Below, piece after piece: positions 1 to 12,019 of a stretch of DNA of 64,000 nt. Below the pieces are notes generated by a model. The model did not search any database, was not told the origin of the DNA, and saw only the letters and a program-made list of their open reading frames with translations. A program made the position numbers and the translations under genes. How positions within the stretch are numbered: the stretch's first letter is position 1; every line of letters begins with the position of its first letter. Source of the DNA: Apium graveolens (lineage: Eukaryota; Streptophyta; Magnoliopsida; Apiales; Apiaceae); NCBI RefSeq assembly GCF_009905375.1, contig NC_133653.1, positions 90,383,671 to 90,447,670 on the forward strand, read 5' to 3'.

Positions 1-2
1 TT

Positions 3-1861
3 CTTAAATCTGAACTTGTTAAGAAGTTTGTTACCAGAGAAGCACCGGTGCCTTGGAGTGAAACTCCTGCAGGACAGGAGTGGACTAAGGAATGGAACTC
101 AGTCACTTGTGTTCCATCTGCAAAGAATCTGGCAGAGTACTTGACAAAAGCTGATGAGATATTAAACATCTACAAGGTCTCCATTCAACTACTCTTGCAG
201 AGCTACACAAGATTCAGGAAGAATTCATCAAACAGGAATAAATTCAGAAAATTGACAAGAAAAAGTTCTTCCAACCTACCTTTGACAGGATTGCATATAT
301 TGAGAAGACTCAAGAGAAACAACAAGCTCAGATTGATGATATTCTGCAAAATCAAGCTTCTCAGCGATCTCAACTTACTAAAATCCAAGCCTCAGTGGAA
401 TTGCTTGTCTCTCTTCTACTACCTGCTGATGCCAAAAAGAGGGATAAAGTAATTAAGTCCAAATGCAAGACTGACAAGACACTGAAAGGGAAGGATGATG
501 AAAAGGATGATCAAGGAAACTCTGGAATGGGTAGAGGTCATAGTCAAGGTAGAGGTTTCTCATCAAGAAAAGCTGAAATCACAAGTCACAGGACAAGTTC
601 TGATACTGGAAAAAGAATTAGTTCTGCTACTGGTAAAAGGATAAGTTCTGATGAACTTTTAGATCTTGATGAAGAAATGTCAAGACAGTTATTTCTTCAG
701 GAAAATCCAGGAATGGACTTGGAGAGTTTAATGGAAGAAGAAGCCAGACTTAAATCAGAAAAAGTCACATCTAAATCTGAAGCTTCTGGTAAAAAGACAC
801 TTCCAAAACTCAAAGGCATTGTGATAAAAGAAAGGACAAATACTGAAGCAACATTGGCTAAATCACAACCGCAGATAGATCCAAGATCCAAGGGTAAAGA
901 AAAGGTTGGTGAACCTATCAAGGTTTATGTGCCTCCTGTGAATGAAGAAATCACTGATAAAAAGGATGATCTTGCTCTGACTTCAAGAAAAGTTTTTAAG
1001 ACAACCTCTGACATGGCTTAAGTTGTTCAGAGTCAAGAGACAGTAAGTTCTGATATTTCGAAGAAGCAAGTAACTTCTGACATAGCTCAAGTTAACTTGA
1101 TATCAGAAGATAGACCAAAGACACTCCTACCAGGATTCACTAAAGTAAAACAGACTCAACCTTTGAAGACTGCTACAAGTGGTTTGGAAGCAAGAGTAGT
1201 TACTGGAAAGGAAGCAAGAGATAAAACTGGATTGGGAAGTGCTGATGAAAGAAGAATACAGAACACTACCAATGATCCAACTTCCTTGAGTGAACCAGGT
1301 ATTGGAGCAACTCCTGAAAGATTGAATCAACTGGAATCTGTACAAATGGTTTACCATACCTACTTGAAAGAACACATCTTGTTGTACTTCATGACAGATG
1401 GTAGGGTTTATCATATAAGGCAAAATGCCATTCCATTGAAGTATTTTGAAGAATTGGAGCATGTACTATTCTTACTTCAAGTGGATGACAGATTGACAGG
1501 AAGTGCTGCAAACTATTTGAAGGATCAGATTCAGAGACAGAAAAGGCTTTATTCTGTTAAGTCTGACAGCACATATGTTCCAAAGTACAGAGATCACAAG
1601 GGTGATATAGTTGAAATGAAGCCCAATGCTGCTAAGATTATAACTACCTTTCTGGGTTACAGGGCTGTGGAATTCAATCTTGAGTCTGATAAAGCTTATT
1701 TGATCAGACTGGATCAGGATATAAGAAAAGCAAAGATTAATGATCTCAGGGCTGCAATTTTTCAAATTGCTGAAGATACTGTAGAGCTTAAAGATGCTAA
1801 GAGGAGGATGATTGATGAACTTAGATATGCTGAGAGATGTTTGTTGAAGAACTATCTCTGA
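3..1861 (+). pseudogene. Envelope-like extra ORF of element A, C-terminal part, broken
   Basis: This is the distal part of the Sirevirus extra frame that follows pol; its function is unknown, and in the family it is called envelope-like. Readable blocks are 3 to about 162 (with PWSETPAGQEW), about 162-1021 (a Gln/Lys/Glu-rich, coiled-coil-like part, then a Ser/Lys-rich part) and 1097-1861 (with FLGYRAVEFNLES and a charged helical C-terminus ending KNYL). Breaks are a frame change near 160, a TAA near 238, and a TAA at 1019-1021 where the frame simply continues, consistent with a CAA to TAA change. It complements the N-terminal part seen in element B (4387-2691). No promoter of its own is visible. 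Confidence 0.75.
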
Positions 1862-2084
1862 ACAATTCCTGACATAAGAGAGATCAGAAGATGAAGCCAA
1901 GTCAAGATCTACAACTGATTAAATTCTGATATTTGTACAGACTGAAGCTGTTATCAGAAGTTAAATATTGGTAAATCTTAAAGGACTGTAAGTTGTAGTT
2001 ATCTAGTCTAATTCTCATGCATTTGTACTTAATGTTTTTGACATCATCAAATATTTATTAAACTTGTATATTATGCTAATTTAC

Positions 2085-2098
2085 AAGTTGGGGGAGAT
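2085..2098 (+). other. Polypurine tract of element A
   Basis: A G-run embedded in purines (AAGTTGGGGGAGAT) abuts the LTR start TGTTAGATAT. This is where plus-strand DNA synthesis of Copia elements is primed, and it fixes the element's orientation. Confidence 0.85.
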
Positions 2099-2454
2099 TG
2101 TTAGATATATTTGATAATGTCATGGTTAATATGATTTATGTTTAGTTTTCAGATCTTACTTAAACAGGATAAATCAGTACTTACTGGAAGTCAGGACTTA
2201 AGGATATCAGTACTTATATTATCAGGAGATAATCATCAGAAGATGGATATCAGAACTTAAGTGTTGAAGGACGTTCAGATAAGGACAGTAGCTGATTAAA
2301 GGAAAGAAGATCAAGATAAACATAAGAAGAGATATGCATGAAGAAGGAATTCTATGAAGAATAGAATACTTGGAAGAAAAGATATCTGATTGATATATTT
2401 TAGGAAGCAGAATTATATTCCATATCAATTAGCGATTATCTTGTAACTGTGTAG

Positions 2455-2462
2455 TATATAAA
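2455..2462 (+). promoter_or_regulatory. TATA box of the element A LTR
   Basis: TATATAAA lies about two thirds into the LTR, with a matching box at the equivalent place in the element B LTR (32714-32721, minus). This is the expected position for the U3/R boundary promoter. Confidence 0.6.
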
Positions 2463-2595
2463 CACAGATATAGGGTTTACACTATAAGTGTTATCATATT
2501 CGAGAAGATTATTCATTGTAACCCTAGCAGCTCTCGTGATATTTGTTCATCACTGAGAGGTAACAGTTCCATATTGTAACAGAGTTTATTGTTTC

Positions 2596-2601
2596 AATAA
2601 A
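2596..2601 (+). terminator. Polyadenylation signal AATAAA in the element A LTR
   Basis: AATAAA lies about 135 nt after the TATA box and about 90 nt before the LTR end, as expected for the R region of a retrotransposon LTR. Confidence 0.45.
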
Positions 2602-2690
2602 GTTTGTTTTCTGTTACTTGAGTTATTAGAGTTGGATTTGATTGTACTTTACACTGTATTCACCCCCTCTACAGTGTGTGTGACTTAACA

Positions 2691-4387
2691 AACACTATCT
2701 CCAGAACTTGAAGAAGACTCATTATCCTTTGATAATACAAGAGTATGTGAGGCTATAGGAGATTCTGGAACAACTTCATCTAAATTTTGATCATCAGAAT
2801 TTATCTCCAGAATTGGAGTTGTTGGTATCTCAGCCTGTAAGATTGGCGAATTGACTGTAGATGGCTGAGCTGCTGTTGGAGCTTCCAGATAAAGAACAGT
2901 AGAAATATTCAGATTGTGAATATCTATTTCAGAAATTGTGTCTTGTTCTTCAGCATTATCTGTAGCTTTGAGTGGAGAGACAGGAGGTGTGATCACTGTA
3001 TCCGTAACAGTGTCTTTTGGTTCTGGAAGGGCTTCAATGATAATTGGTTCTTTTGAGATCAGAGATTCCTGATCCCCTTCCTCAGCTTCTTCAGTATCCT
3101 CTGATGAAAGTTGATCCATATGCCTTCCTGCCCTCTGTTTCTTAGATCTCCTAGATGGTGTAGGAGTTTCCTGAGTAGCATCAGAACTTATAGTTCTTTT
3201 CCTCTTGAAATTATCAGAACCCTCAGCTTCAGTATTTATCTGATGGGTTGACCCTTCAGCTTCTTTTTCTTTCTGTAAAACAACATTTTCAGCTTCCATA
3301 GGCACAAGTTCTGATGCATGACCCTGTGCTTCTTCACATCTGATTCATCCCTTTGAATCATCCTTCTTCTCCTTGATGGAGATTTAGGAACAGATTTGGC
3401 TCTTTTAGGCCTTGATGATGAAGGTCCGATGGTAGGTGCTGATGGTTGTTGTTGTTTGGATTGAGCTGGTTGGAAGTATGTTCCGATGGTAGGTTGTGTT
3501 GGTTGAGGTTGAGAAGTGGTAGGTTGTGTAGGTGTTGATGGAGGTTGGGATGGTTGTACATAAGGATATTGAGCAACATAGGTTGCTGGATCAGAATTTA
3601 CTAAGACTTGTTTGACAGATATGGGAATTTGGAGGGGTCTTAGTACAGTCTTCTTATTATCAGTAGATAATAAGTCATTAAAAGCTCTTTTAGCAAGTTT
3701 AAAAGGTTCAATCAACTCACTTGCTAGTTGGAATGCATAAGAGGAACAGAAACTATATAAAAGCTGACAGAATCTAGAAAAATAAACTGTATTTCTATCT
3801 TCTGTCATCCTATCACCTATGAAACCTAGTACAATACTAGCATAATTAAAATGAGATTGAGTAATTAGAGCATACCCAATTTGCTGACTTAGGATAGGGA
3901 TTGCATCAAAATTGGAACATTGGTTTGCAAAAGTTCTGGTGATGCGGTCAAAGAAGAAACTCCATTCCTTCCTTATGTATGGCCTCTTCAATTGTCCCAG
4001 CTTGGACAATGACTTTTTATAACCCAGATTAGCCATCATTTGTTGAAGGGCTAGCTCCTCAACTGTTGAAAAAATGCATTCTTCTGGAAGATGTAGATCT
4101 TGGCGAACTGTAGACACAGTCACCACATGTTCATCCTCCCCTGTTGTGAAAATAATACTAGGGGACCCATTTGCACCACCATCATCATACATACCACTCC
4201 TCCAAAACTCCAGCACTTGAGTTCCTGAAATTGATTGAGGTTGGGTCAATGCATACCCAATCTCACTGTTAGCATGGAAGTCCTGAACAAAGTGAAGATC
4301 TGATGGGGCTTCATCCTTGCTAAGAATGGCTAAGTAGTTGTTAGGAACAAACTTAGCTCCATTAAAAATGATGTCTTTTGGTGCCAT
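2691..4387 (-). pseudogene. Envelope-like extra ORF of element B, left copy (N-terminal part)
   Basis: The ATG at 4387 has a good context (GAAATGGC) and starts MAPKDIIFNGAKFVPNN. About 255 residues of folded-looking sequence follow, with FWRSGMYDDGG and FFDRITRTFANQC. Then come a Gln/Pro/Thr-rich stretch (near 3600-3400), a basic RRRR patch near 3350 and an acidic, Ser-rich tail. A one-base frame change near 3345 moves the rest into another frame (3305-2691). The frame is cut off by the insertion of element A. Function is unknown; Sirevirus extra frames are called envelope-like by position. The right copy at 7432-8981 is nearly identical. Confidence 0.78.
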
Positions 4388-5915
4388 TTCTGTGAAAAAT
4401 TAAGTGAGAATAGGGTGTACACAAAGTGTTTGATAAAATGCCTGTGAGAAAATAGAGCTTCAGAGAATATTAGTGGGTGAGAGAAAATAAGAGAGATGAG
4501 AGAATGAGAGAAGTAGGTAAAAGATTAGAAAATCTCTTAACTTTCTTATTTATACTGCCCATGTGACAACAGCTATAGTCGTGAAGCATGACAGATAATT
4601 TACACCTGGCAACATGTGAATGGTCAGTAAATAGTTAAAGCAGTAGTTAGTGGGCACGAGAAATAAGCAGTAATTATTGTGCACATGAAGTTTTTCAAGA
4701 CTAACACGTTTCCCACTAAACAAATGATTATGACTGTTTTTATCTCACTTAAATATATTTTGATAAAATATGATCGTTCAGTATTTACCACAAATAAGTC
4801 AGGTAAATAAATAATGCCACATAAGCATCAGAGTTTCCATCAGGATTTAATATCAGAACTTGATTATTATCAGATTATAAAAGGTCATTAGAATATGGCT
4901 GTTGTACTCAAAAAGTGAATGCTTATTTCTGTGATTCTTCATACAAATACTGACTTGTTTGTTCAGAGTTTAATCATCAGAATTTCCATCATAACTTATC
5001 CTCAGAATTTAGGCATATGACACTTAACTGTTTATCTAAAACAACTTAATCACCACAGTAATTTTCATCATTCATATGGAGTGATAGTGTGTGTATTAGC
5101 AAAATATCAGATAAAGATTAAAGTCTGATAAACTTTAGTACATCTTAGAAATAAGGCATAACTAAGAAAAGTGCTTAAAATCTATCTTTAATAATGAAGT
5201 CTACTATAGAATAAATTTATGCAAGAATCCACCTCAATTGTTTGTGCTAATTTTATGCATATTTTGTAATTCCTTTTTACAGTGGCTTCTGAGTGTAAGT
5301 AAGTCACAACTGCTATCAGAATTTATGCTATTATCAGAGTATTTCTCCAGTAATCACAGAATGTGAAAAGTCACCAAGAAAAATTTATATGCTTTTCTAA
5401 TGCATATAAATTAATACCAGCAATGCACTTGGATCTTCCCTTCCACATATTTACTCTAGATCTCAAAGGAGTACCTGACTTCAATTTTCTTTTCTTTTCT
5501 TTAGATAAGTGAGGCTTATCAAGCATGTGGTTCATCCTTAAGATTTACTGACATCAGAATTTGACAGATAAGAAGCAAGAATCTAGTTTGTGACTTAGTA
5601 ATAAGATACACAAAGTAAATTTGACTAAGCTCAAAATCAGAAATTGCTTGTGTTAATGAATTTCCACATAAACAACTAATTCAAACATGGAATTTCCAGT
5701 ATGTTAAAGACTACTAGGTCAGCATCTAGCACAGTCATCCTCATTGGATTGAATAGTCACAGAACATTCAAAACACTATCAGAGTATATAGAATCACATC
5801 AGATAACAATCAGTATTTAATGTATTATAATTTGAGCACAAATTACATGAAGATAAGACAATCTGTAAACACTGATCATAAAGTCTGATGCATGAGAACA
5901 AAAACTAAGTAGATT
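4388..5915 (-). other. Non-coding spacer between RNase H and the envelope-like frame, left copy
   Basis: About 1.5 kb of AT-rich sequence with no reading frame, repeated at 8982-10509. Short words resembling CAGAATTT/ATCAGAA recur often. Sirevirus pol and envelope-like frames are commonly separated by such a spacer, which may carry the promoter or splice site of the extra frame; nothing specific is recognised. Confidence 0.6.
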
Positions 5916-7425
5916 TTAAGAAAAACCTGAAACCATTCCAAGTTCGTTTACCAGTCTTGTAAAAGTAGCTTCACATAGTGGTTTTGTGAAGATATGTGCT
6001 AATTGTTAATCTGTTGGAACAAAATACAATTCCACTGTACCTTTTATCACATGTTTTCTTATGAAATGGTACCTAATGCTGATGTGCTTTGTCATTGAGT
6101 GTTGTACTGGATTACCTGTCATAGCAATAACACTTTTATTATCACAGTAAATAGGTATTTTAGAAAATTCTAACCCATAATCCAGTAACTGATTCTTCAT
6201 CCAAAGAATCTGTGCACAACAGCTTCCTACAGCAATATATTCTGCTTCTGCAGTTGATGTGGAAATTGATTTATATTTCTTGCTAAACCAAGAAACCAAT
6301 CTGCCTCCAAGAAATTGGAAGCTTCCATTAGTGTTTTTCCTGTCTATTTTACATCCTGCAAAATCTACATCTGAGTAACCTATTAGCTTAAAATCTGATT
6401 CTCTAGGATACCACAATCCTTGATCAGCTGTACCCTTGAGGTACTTGAAAATTATTTTCACAGCTATTAGATGAGGTTCTCTTGGATCAGCCTGAAATCT
6501 TGCACAAAGACAGGTAGCATACATGAAATCAGGTCTACTTGCAGTGAAATAGAGTAAAGAGCCAATCATACCTTTGTAGTTAGTAATATCTACTGATGAA
6601 CCAGTGTCTTTATCTAACTTGGTTGCAGTGGCCATAGGAGTGGATGCAGTTGAACAATCTTGTATTCCAAATTTCTTGAGTAAATTTCTGGTGTACTTAG
6701 ATTGACAGATAAAAGTACCTTCTTCATTTTATTTAACTTGAAGTCCCAGAAAATAGCTAAGTTCTCCCATCATACTTATTTGATATCTTGACTGCATTAG
6801 CTTTGCAAACCTTTCACAGAGTTTGGTATTTGTAGAACCAAATATGATATCATTAACATATATATGTACCAAAAGTAAGTCCTTTCCATGGTTGAGGTAG
6901 AACATTGTTTTATCAATTGTACCTCTATGAAATCCACTTTCCAGAAAGAATTGAGTTAAAGTCTCATACCATGCTCTTGGAGCATGCTTAAGGCCATAAA
7001 GTGCTTTGTCAAGTCTGTAGACATGATTTGGAAATTTTGGATCAACAAATCCTGGAGGTTGTTCAACATATACCTCTTCTTCCAATTCTTCATTGAGAAA
7101 AGCACTTTTCACATCCATTTGAAAGACTTTGAACTTTTTGTGAGCATCATAAGCCAAAAAGATTCTTATGGCTTCCAATCTAGAAACCGGTGCAAATGTT
7201 TCATCATAATCAAGATCCTCATATTGAGAGTAGCCTTTTGTAACCAGCCTTGCTTTGTTTCTTGTAATTATGCCATCACTGTCAGTTTTGTTTCCGAACA
7301 CCCATTTTGTGCCAACTAATGATCTGTTCTTTGGTCTTGGAACTAGGGTCTAGACTTTATTTCTTTCAAATTCATTTAACTCTTCCTGCATTGCTTGTAC
7401 CCAATCAGCATCTTGAAGAGCTTCT
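5916..7425 (-). pseudogene. Reverse transcriptase and RNase H of element B, left copy
   Basis: This is the C-terminal part of Copia pol. RT block 7301-6729 contains [22 protein letters not shown] and [14 protein letters not shown]. The catalytic YVDD box reads YVND here, an Asp-to-Asn change. RNase H block 6635-6006 has the YSDVDFAG, SWFSKK and YCDNKSV motifs and TKHISIRYHFIR. In-frame stops sit at 7350 (a Trp codon in related sequence), just after 6729, and at 6003-6005 (Gln codons CAA to TAA). All three stops are also present in the right copy, so they predate the duplication. Confidence 0.88.
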
Positions 7426-7431
7426 GACCTA

Positions 7432-8981
7432 GTAAGATTGGCGAATTGACTGTAGATGGCTGAGCTGCTATTGGAGCTTCCAGATAAAGAACAGTAGAAA
7501 TATCAGATTGTGAATATCTATTTCAGAAATTGTGTCTTGTTCTTCAGCATTATCTGTAGCTTTGAGTGGAGAGACAGGAGGTGTGATCACTGTATCCGCA
7601 ACAGTGTCTTTTGGTTCTGGAAGGGCTTCAATGATAATTGGTTCTTTTGAGATCAGAGATTCCTGATCCCCTTCCTCAGCTTCTTCAGTATCCTCTGATG
7701 AAAGTTGATCCATATGCCTTCCTGCCATCTGTTTCTTAGATCTCCTAGATGGTGTAGGAGTTTCCTGAGTAGCATCAAAACTTATAGTTCTTTTCCTCTT
7801 CAAATTATCAGAACCCTCAGCTTCAGTATTTATCTGATGGGTTGACCCTTCAGCTTCTTTTTCTTTCTGAAAAACCACATTTTCAGCTTCCATAGGCACA
7901 AGTTCTGATGCATGACCCTGTGCTTCTTCACATCTGATTCATCCCTTTGAATCATCCTTCTTCTCCTTGATGGAGATTTAGGAACAGATTTGGCTCTTTT
8001 AGGCCTTGATGATGAAGGTCCGATGGTAGGTGCTGATGGTTGTTGTTGTTTGGATTGAGCTGATTGGAAGTATGTTCCGATGGTAGGTTGTGTTGGTTGA
8101 GGTTGAGAAGTGGTAGGTTATGTAGGTGTTGATGGAGGTTGGGATGGTTGTACATAAGGATATTGAGCAACATAGGTTGCTGGATCAGAATTTACTAAGA
8201 CTTGTTTGACAGATATGGGAATTTGGAGGGGTCTTAGTACAGTCTTCTTATTATCAGTAGATAATAAGTCATTAAAAGCTCTTTTAGCAAGTTTAAAAGG
8301 TTCAATCAACTCACTTGCTAGTTGGAATGCATAAGAGGAACAGAAACTATATAAAAGCTGACAGAATCTAGCAAAATAAACTGTATTTCTATCTTCTGTC
8401 ATCCTATCACCTATGAAACCTAGTACAACACTAGCATAATTAAAATGAGATTGAGTAATTAGAGCATACGCAATTTGCTGACTTAGGATAGGGATTGCAT
8501 CAAAATTGGAACATTGGTTTGCAAAAGTTCTGGTGATGCGGTCAAAGAAGAAACTCCATTCCTTCCTTATGTATGGCCTCTTCAATTGTCCCAGCTTGGA
8601 CAATGACTTTTTATAACCCAGATTAGCCATCATTTGTTGAAGGGCTAGCTCCTCAACTGTTGAAAAAATGCATTCTTCTGGAAGATGTAGATCTTGGCGA
8701 ACTGTAGACACAGTCACCACATGTTCATCCTCCCCTGTTGTGAAAATAATACTAGGGGACCCATTTGCACCACCATCATCATACATACCACTCCTCCAAA
8801 ACTCCAGCACTTGAGTTCCTGAAATTGATTGAGGTTGGGTCAATGCATACTCAATCTCACTGTTAGCATGGAAGTCCTGAACAAAGTGAAGATCTGATGG
8901 GGCTTCATCCTTGCTAAGAATAGCTAAGTAGTTGTTAGGAACAAACTTAGCTCCATTAAAAACGATGTCTTTTGGTGCCAT
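7432..8981 (-). pseudogene. Envelope-like extra ORF of element B, right copy, truncated
   Basis: It has the same start as the left copy (ATG at 8981, MAPKDIVFNGAKF). The frame stops at about 8118, where a Gln codon in the Pro/Gln/Thr-rich part has become TAA; the left copy keeps CAA there. The downstream part (7899-7468) is in another frame, and a 1-bp deletion near 7502 shifts it again. At 7432 the frame ends abruptly at the duplication junction and is followed leftwards by pol linker sequence, so the C-terminal half is absent. Confidence 0.78.
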
Positions 8982-10509
8982 TTCTGTGAAAAATCAAGTG
9001 AGAATAGGGTGTACACAAAGTGTTTGATAAAATGCCTGTGAGAAAATAGAGCTTCAGAGAATATTAGTGGGTGAGAGAAAATAAGAGAGATGAGAGAATG
9101 AGAGAAGTAGGTAAAAGATTAGAAAATCTTTTAACTTTCTTATTTATACTGCCCACGTGACAACAGCTATAGTCGTGAAGCATGACAGATAATTTACACC
9201 TGGCAACATGTGAATGGTCAGTAAATAGTTAAAGCAGTAGTTAGTGGGCACGAGAAATAAGCAGTAATTATTGTGCACATGAAGTTTTTCAAGACTAACA
9301 CGTTTCCCACTAAACAAATAATTATGACTGTTTTTATCTTACTTAAATATATTTTGATAAAATATGATCGTTCAGTTTTTACCACAAATAAGTCAGGTAA
9401 ATAAATAATGCCACGTAAGCATCAGAGTTTCCATCAGGATTTAATATCAGAACTTGATTATTATCAGATTATAAAAGGTCATTAGAATATGGCTTCTGTA
9501 CTAAAAAAGTGAATGCTTATTTCTGTGATTCTTCATACAAATACTGACTTATTTCTTCAGAGTTTAATCATCAGAATTTCCATCATAACTTATCCTCAGA
9601 ATTTATGCATATGACACTTAACTGTTTATCTAAAACAACTTAATCACCACAGTAATTTTCATCATTCATATGGAGTGATAGTGTGTGTATTAGCAAAATA
9701 TCATATAAAGATTAAAGTCTGATAAACTTTAGTACATCTTAGAAATAAGGCATAACTAAGAAAAGTGCTTAAAATCTATCTTTAATAATGAAGTCTACTA
9801 TAGAATAAATTTATGCAAGAATCCACCCCAACAGTTTGTGCTAATTTTATGCATCTTTTGTAATTCCTTTTTACAGTGGCTTCTGAGTGTAAGTAAGTCA
9901 CAACTGCTATCAGAATTTATGCTATTATCATAGTATTTCTCCAGTAATCACAGAATGTGAAAAGTCACCAAGAAAAATTTATATGCTTTTCTAATGCATA
10001 TAAATTAATACCAGCAATGCACTTGGGTCTTCCCTTCCACATATTTACTCTAGATCTCAAAGGAGTACCTGACTTCAATTTTCTTTTCTTTTCTTTAGAT
10101 AAGTGAGGCTTATCAAGCATGTGGTTCATCCTTAAGATTTACTGACATCAGAATTTGACAGATAAGAAGCAAGAATCTAGTTTGTGACTTAGTAATAGGA
10201 TACACAAAGTAAATTTGACTAAGCTCAAAATCAGAAATTGCTTGTGTTAATGAATTTCCACATAAACAACTAATTCAAACATGGAATTTCCAGTATGTTA
10301 AAGACTACTAGGTCAGCATCTAGCACAGTCATCCTCATTGGATTGAATAGTCACAGAACATTCAAAACACTATCAGAGTATATAGAATCACATCAGATAA
10401 CAATCAATATTTAATGTATTATAATTTGAGCACAAATTACATGAAGATAAGACAATCTGTAAACACAGATCATAAAGTCTGATGCATGAGAACAAAAACT
10501 AAGCAGATT
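8982..10509 (-). other. Non-coding spacer between RNase H and the envelope-like frame, right copy
   Basis: Duplicate of 4388-5915 with scattered single-base differences and no reading frame. No regulatory motif is recognised. Confidence 0.6.
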
Positions 10510-12019
10510 TTAAGAAAAACCTGAAACCATTCCAAGTTCGTTTACCAGTCTTGTAAAAGTAGCTTCACATAGTGGTTTTGTGAAGATATCTGCTAGTTGT
10601 TAATCTGTTGGAACAAAATACAATTCCACTGTACCTTCTATCACATGTTCTCTTATGAAATGGTACCTAATGCTGATGTGCTTTGTCATTGAGTGTTGTA
10701 CTGGATTACATGTCATAGCAATAACACTTTTATCATCACAGTAAATAGGTATTTTAGAAAATTCTAACCCATAATCCAGTAACTGATTCTTCATCCAAAG
10801 AATCTGTGCACAACAGCTTCCTACAGCAATATATTCTGCTTCTGCAGTTGATGTGGAAATTGATTTATGTTTCTTGCTAAACCAAGAAACCAATCTGCCT
10901 CCAAGAAATTGGCAGCTTCCATTAGTGTTTTTCCTGTCTATTTTACATCCTGCAAAATCTACATCTGAGTAACCTATTAGCTTAAAATCTGATTCTCTAG
11001 GATACCACAATCCTTGATCAGCTGTACCCTTGAGGTACTTGAAAATTATTTTCACAGCTATTAGATGAGGTTCTCTTGGATCAACCTGAAATCTTGCACA
11101 AAGACAGGTAGCATACATGAAATCAGGTCTACTTGCAGTTAAATAGAGTAAAGAGCCAATCATACCTCTGTAGTTAGTAATATCTACTGATGAACCAGTG
11201 TCTTTATCTAACTTGGTTGCAGTGGCCATAGGAGTGGATGCAGTTGAACAATCTTGTATTCCAAATTTCTTGAGTAAATTTCTGGTGTACTTAGATTGAC
11301 AGATAAAAGTACCTTCTTCATTTTATTTAACTTGAAGTCCCAGAAAATAGCTAAGTTCTCCCATCATACTTATTTGATATCTTGACTGCATTAGCTTTGC
11401 AAACCTTTCACAGAGTTTGGTATTTGTAGAACCAAATATGATATCATCAACATATATATGTACCAAAAGTAAGTCATTTCCATGGTTGAGGTAGAACATT
11501 GTTTTATCAATTGTACCTCTGTGAAATCCACTTTCCAGAAAGAATTGAGTTAAAGTCTCATACCATGCTCTTGGAGTATGCTTAAGGCCATAAAGTGCTT
11601 TGTCAAGTCTGTAGACATGATTTGGAAATTTTGGATCAACAAATCCTGGAGGTTGTTCAACATATACCTCTTCTTCCAATTCTTTATTGAGAAAAGCACT
11701 TTTCACATCCATTTGAAAGACTTTGAACTTTTTGTGAGCATCATAAGCCAAAAAGATTCTTATGGCTTCCAATCTAGAAACCGGTGCAAATGTTTCATCA
11801 TAATCAAGATCCTCATGTTGAGAGTAGCCTTTTGTAACCAGCCTTACTTTGTTTCTTGTAATTATGCCATCACTGTCAGTTTTGTTTCTGAACACCCATT
11901 TTGTGCCAACTAATGATCTGTTCTTTGGTCTTGGAACTAGGGTCTAGACTTTATTTCTTTCAAATTCATTTAACTCTTCCTGCATTGCTTGTACCCAATC
12001 AGCATCTTGAAGAGCTTCT
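10510..12019 (-). pseudogene. Reverse transcriptase and RNase H of element B, right copy
   Basis: RT block 11895-11323 keeps the catalytic YVDD box ([11 protein letters not shown]) with [10 protein letters not shown] and [14 protein letters not shown]. RNase H block 11229-10600 keeps YSDVDFAG, SWFSKK and YCDDKSV. Pol ends in a TAA at 10510-10512 after NELGMVSGFS. In-frame stops near 11944 (Trp to stop), just after 11323 (Gln to stop) and near 10598 (Gln to stop) match those of the left copy. The RT core is better preserved than in the left unit. Confidence 0.9.

Larger units (their letters stand above)
1..2690 (+). mobile_element. Element A: 3' part of a Sirevirus-type Copia retrotransposon
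   Basis: The window opens inside the envelope-like extra frame of a plus-strand Copia element. That frame, a polypurine tract and one complete 3' LTR follow in order. The element is inserted in the envelope-like frame of element B, which lies in the opposite orientation: B coding sequence resumes directly at 2691. The five bases after the LTR (2691-2695, AACAC) are the expected right target duplication; the left copy is outside the window. The 5' LTR, gag and pol are not visible. Sirevirus assignment follows from the extra frame lying between pol and the 3' LTR, a family hallmark. Confidence 0.85.
2099..2690 (+). repeat. 3' LTR of element A (592 bp)
   Basis: The LTR begins TGTTAGATATATTTG after the polypurine tract and ends GTGACTTAACA, giving TG...CA termini. 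It is the same family as the 5' LTR of element B (32489-33063): both share the start, the TATATAAA box, and the CACTGTATTCA-type U5 end rich in C. The ends are clear; the right one is confirmed because element B coding sequence resumes immediately after it. Confidence 0.9.
2837..7425 (-). repeat. Tandem duplication in element B, left unit (4589 bp)
   Basis: This segment repeats 7432-12019 with a constant offset of 4594-4595 bases and few mismatches. It contains the RT/RNase H end of pol, the spacer and most of the envelope-like frame. The two units are joined by six unexplained bases (7426-7431, GACCTA). The breakpoints fall inside pol (between integrase and RT) and inside the envelope-like frame. 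Confidence 0.92.
7432..12019 (-). repeat. Tandem duplication in element B, right unit (4588 bp)
   Basis: This is the right-hand partner of 2837-7425. Its right boundary lies in the pol linker at 12019, where element B continues into integrase. That makes this the copy still joined to upstream pol, while the left unit is joined to the distal end of the element. Single-base differences and one 1-bp deletion (near 7502) separate the copies. Confidence 0.92.

Noticed and set aside
6984..7319. Plus-strand frame of 111 codons, repeated at 11578-11913
   Set aside because: It is the antisense of the RT frame in element B and arises from RT codon structure.
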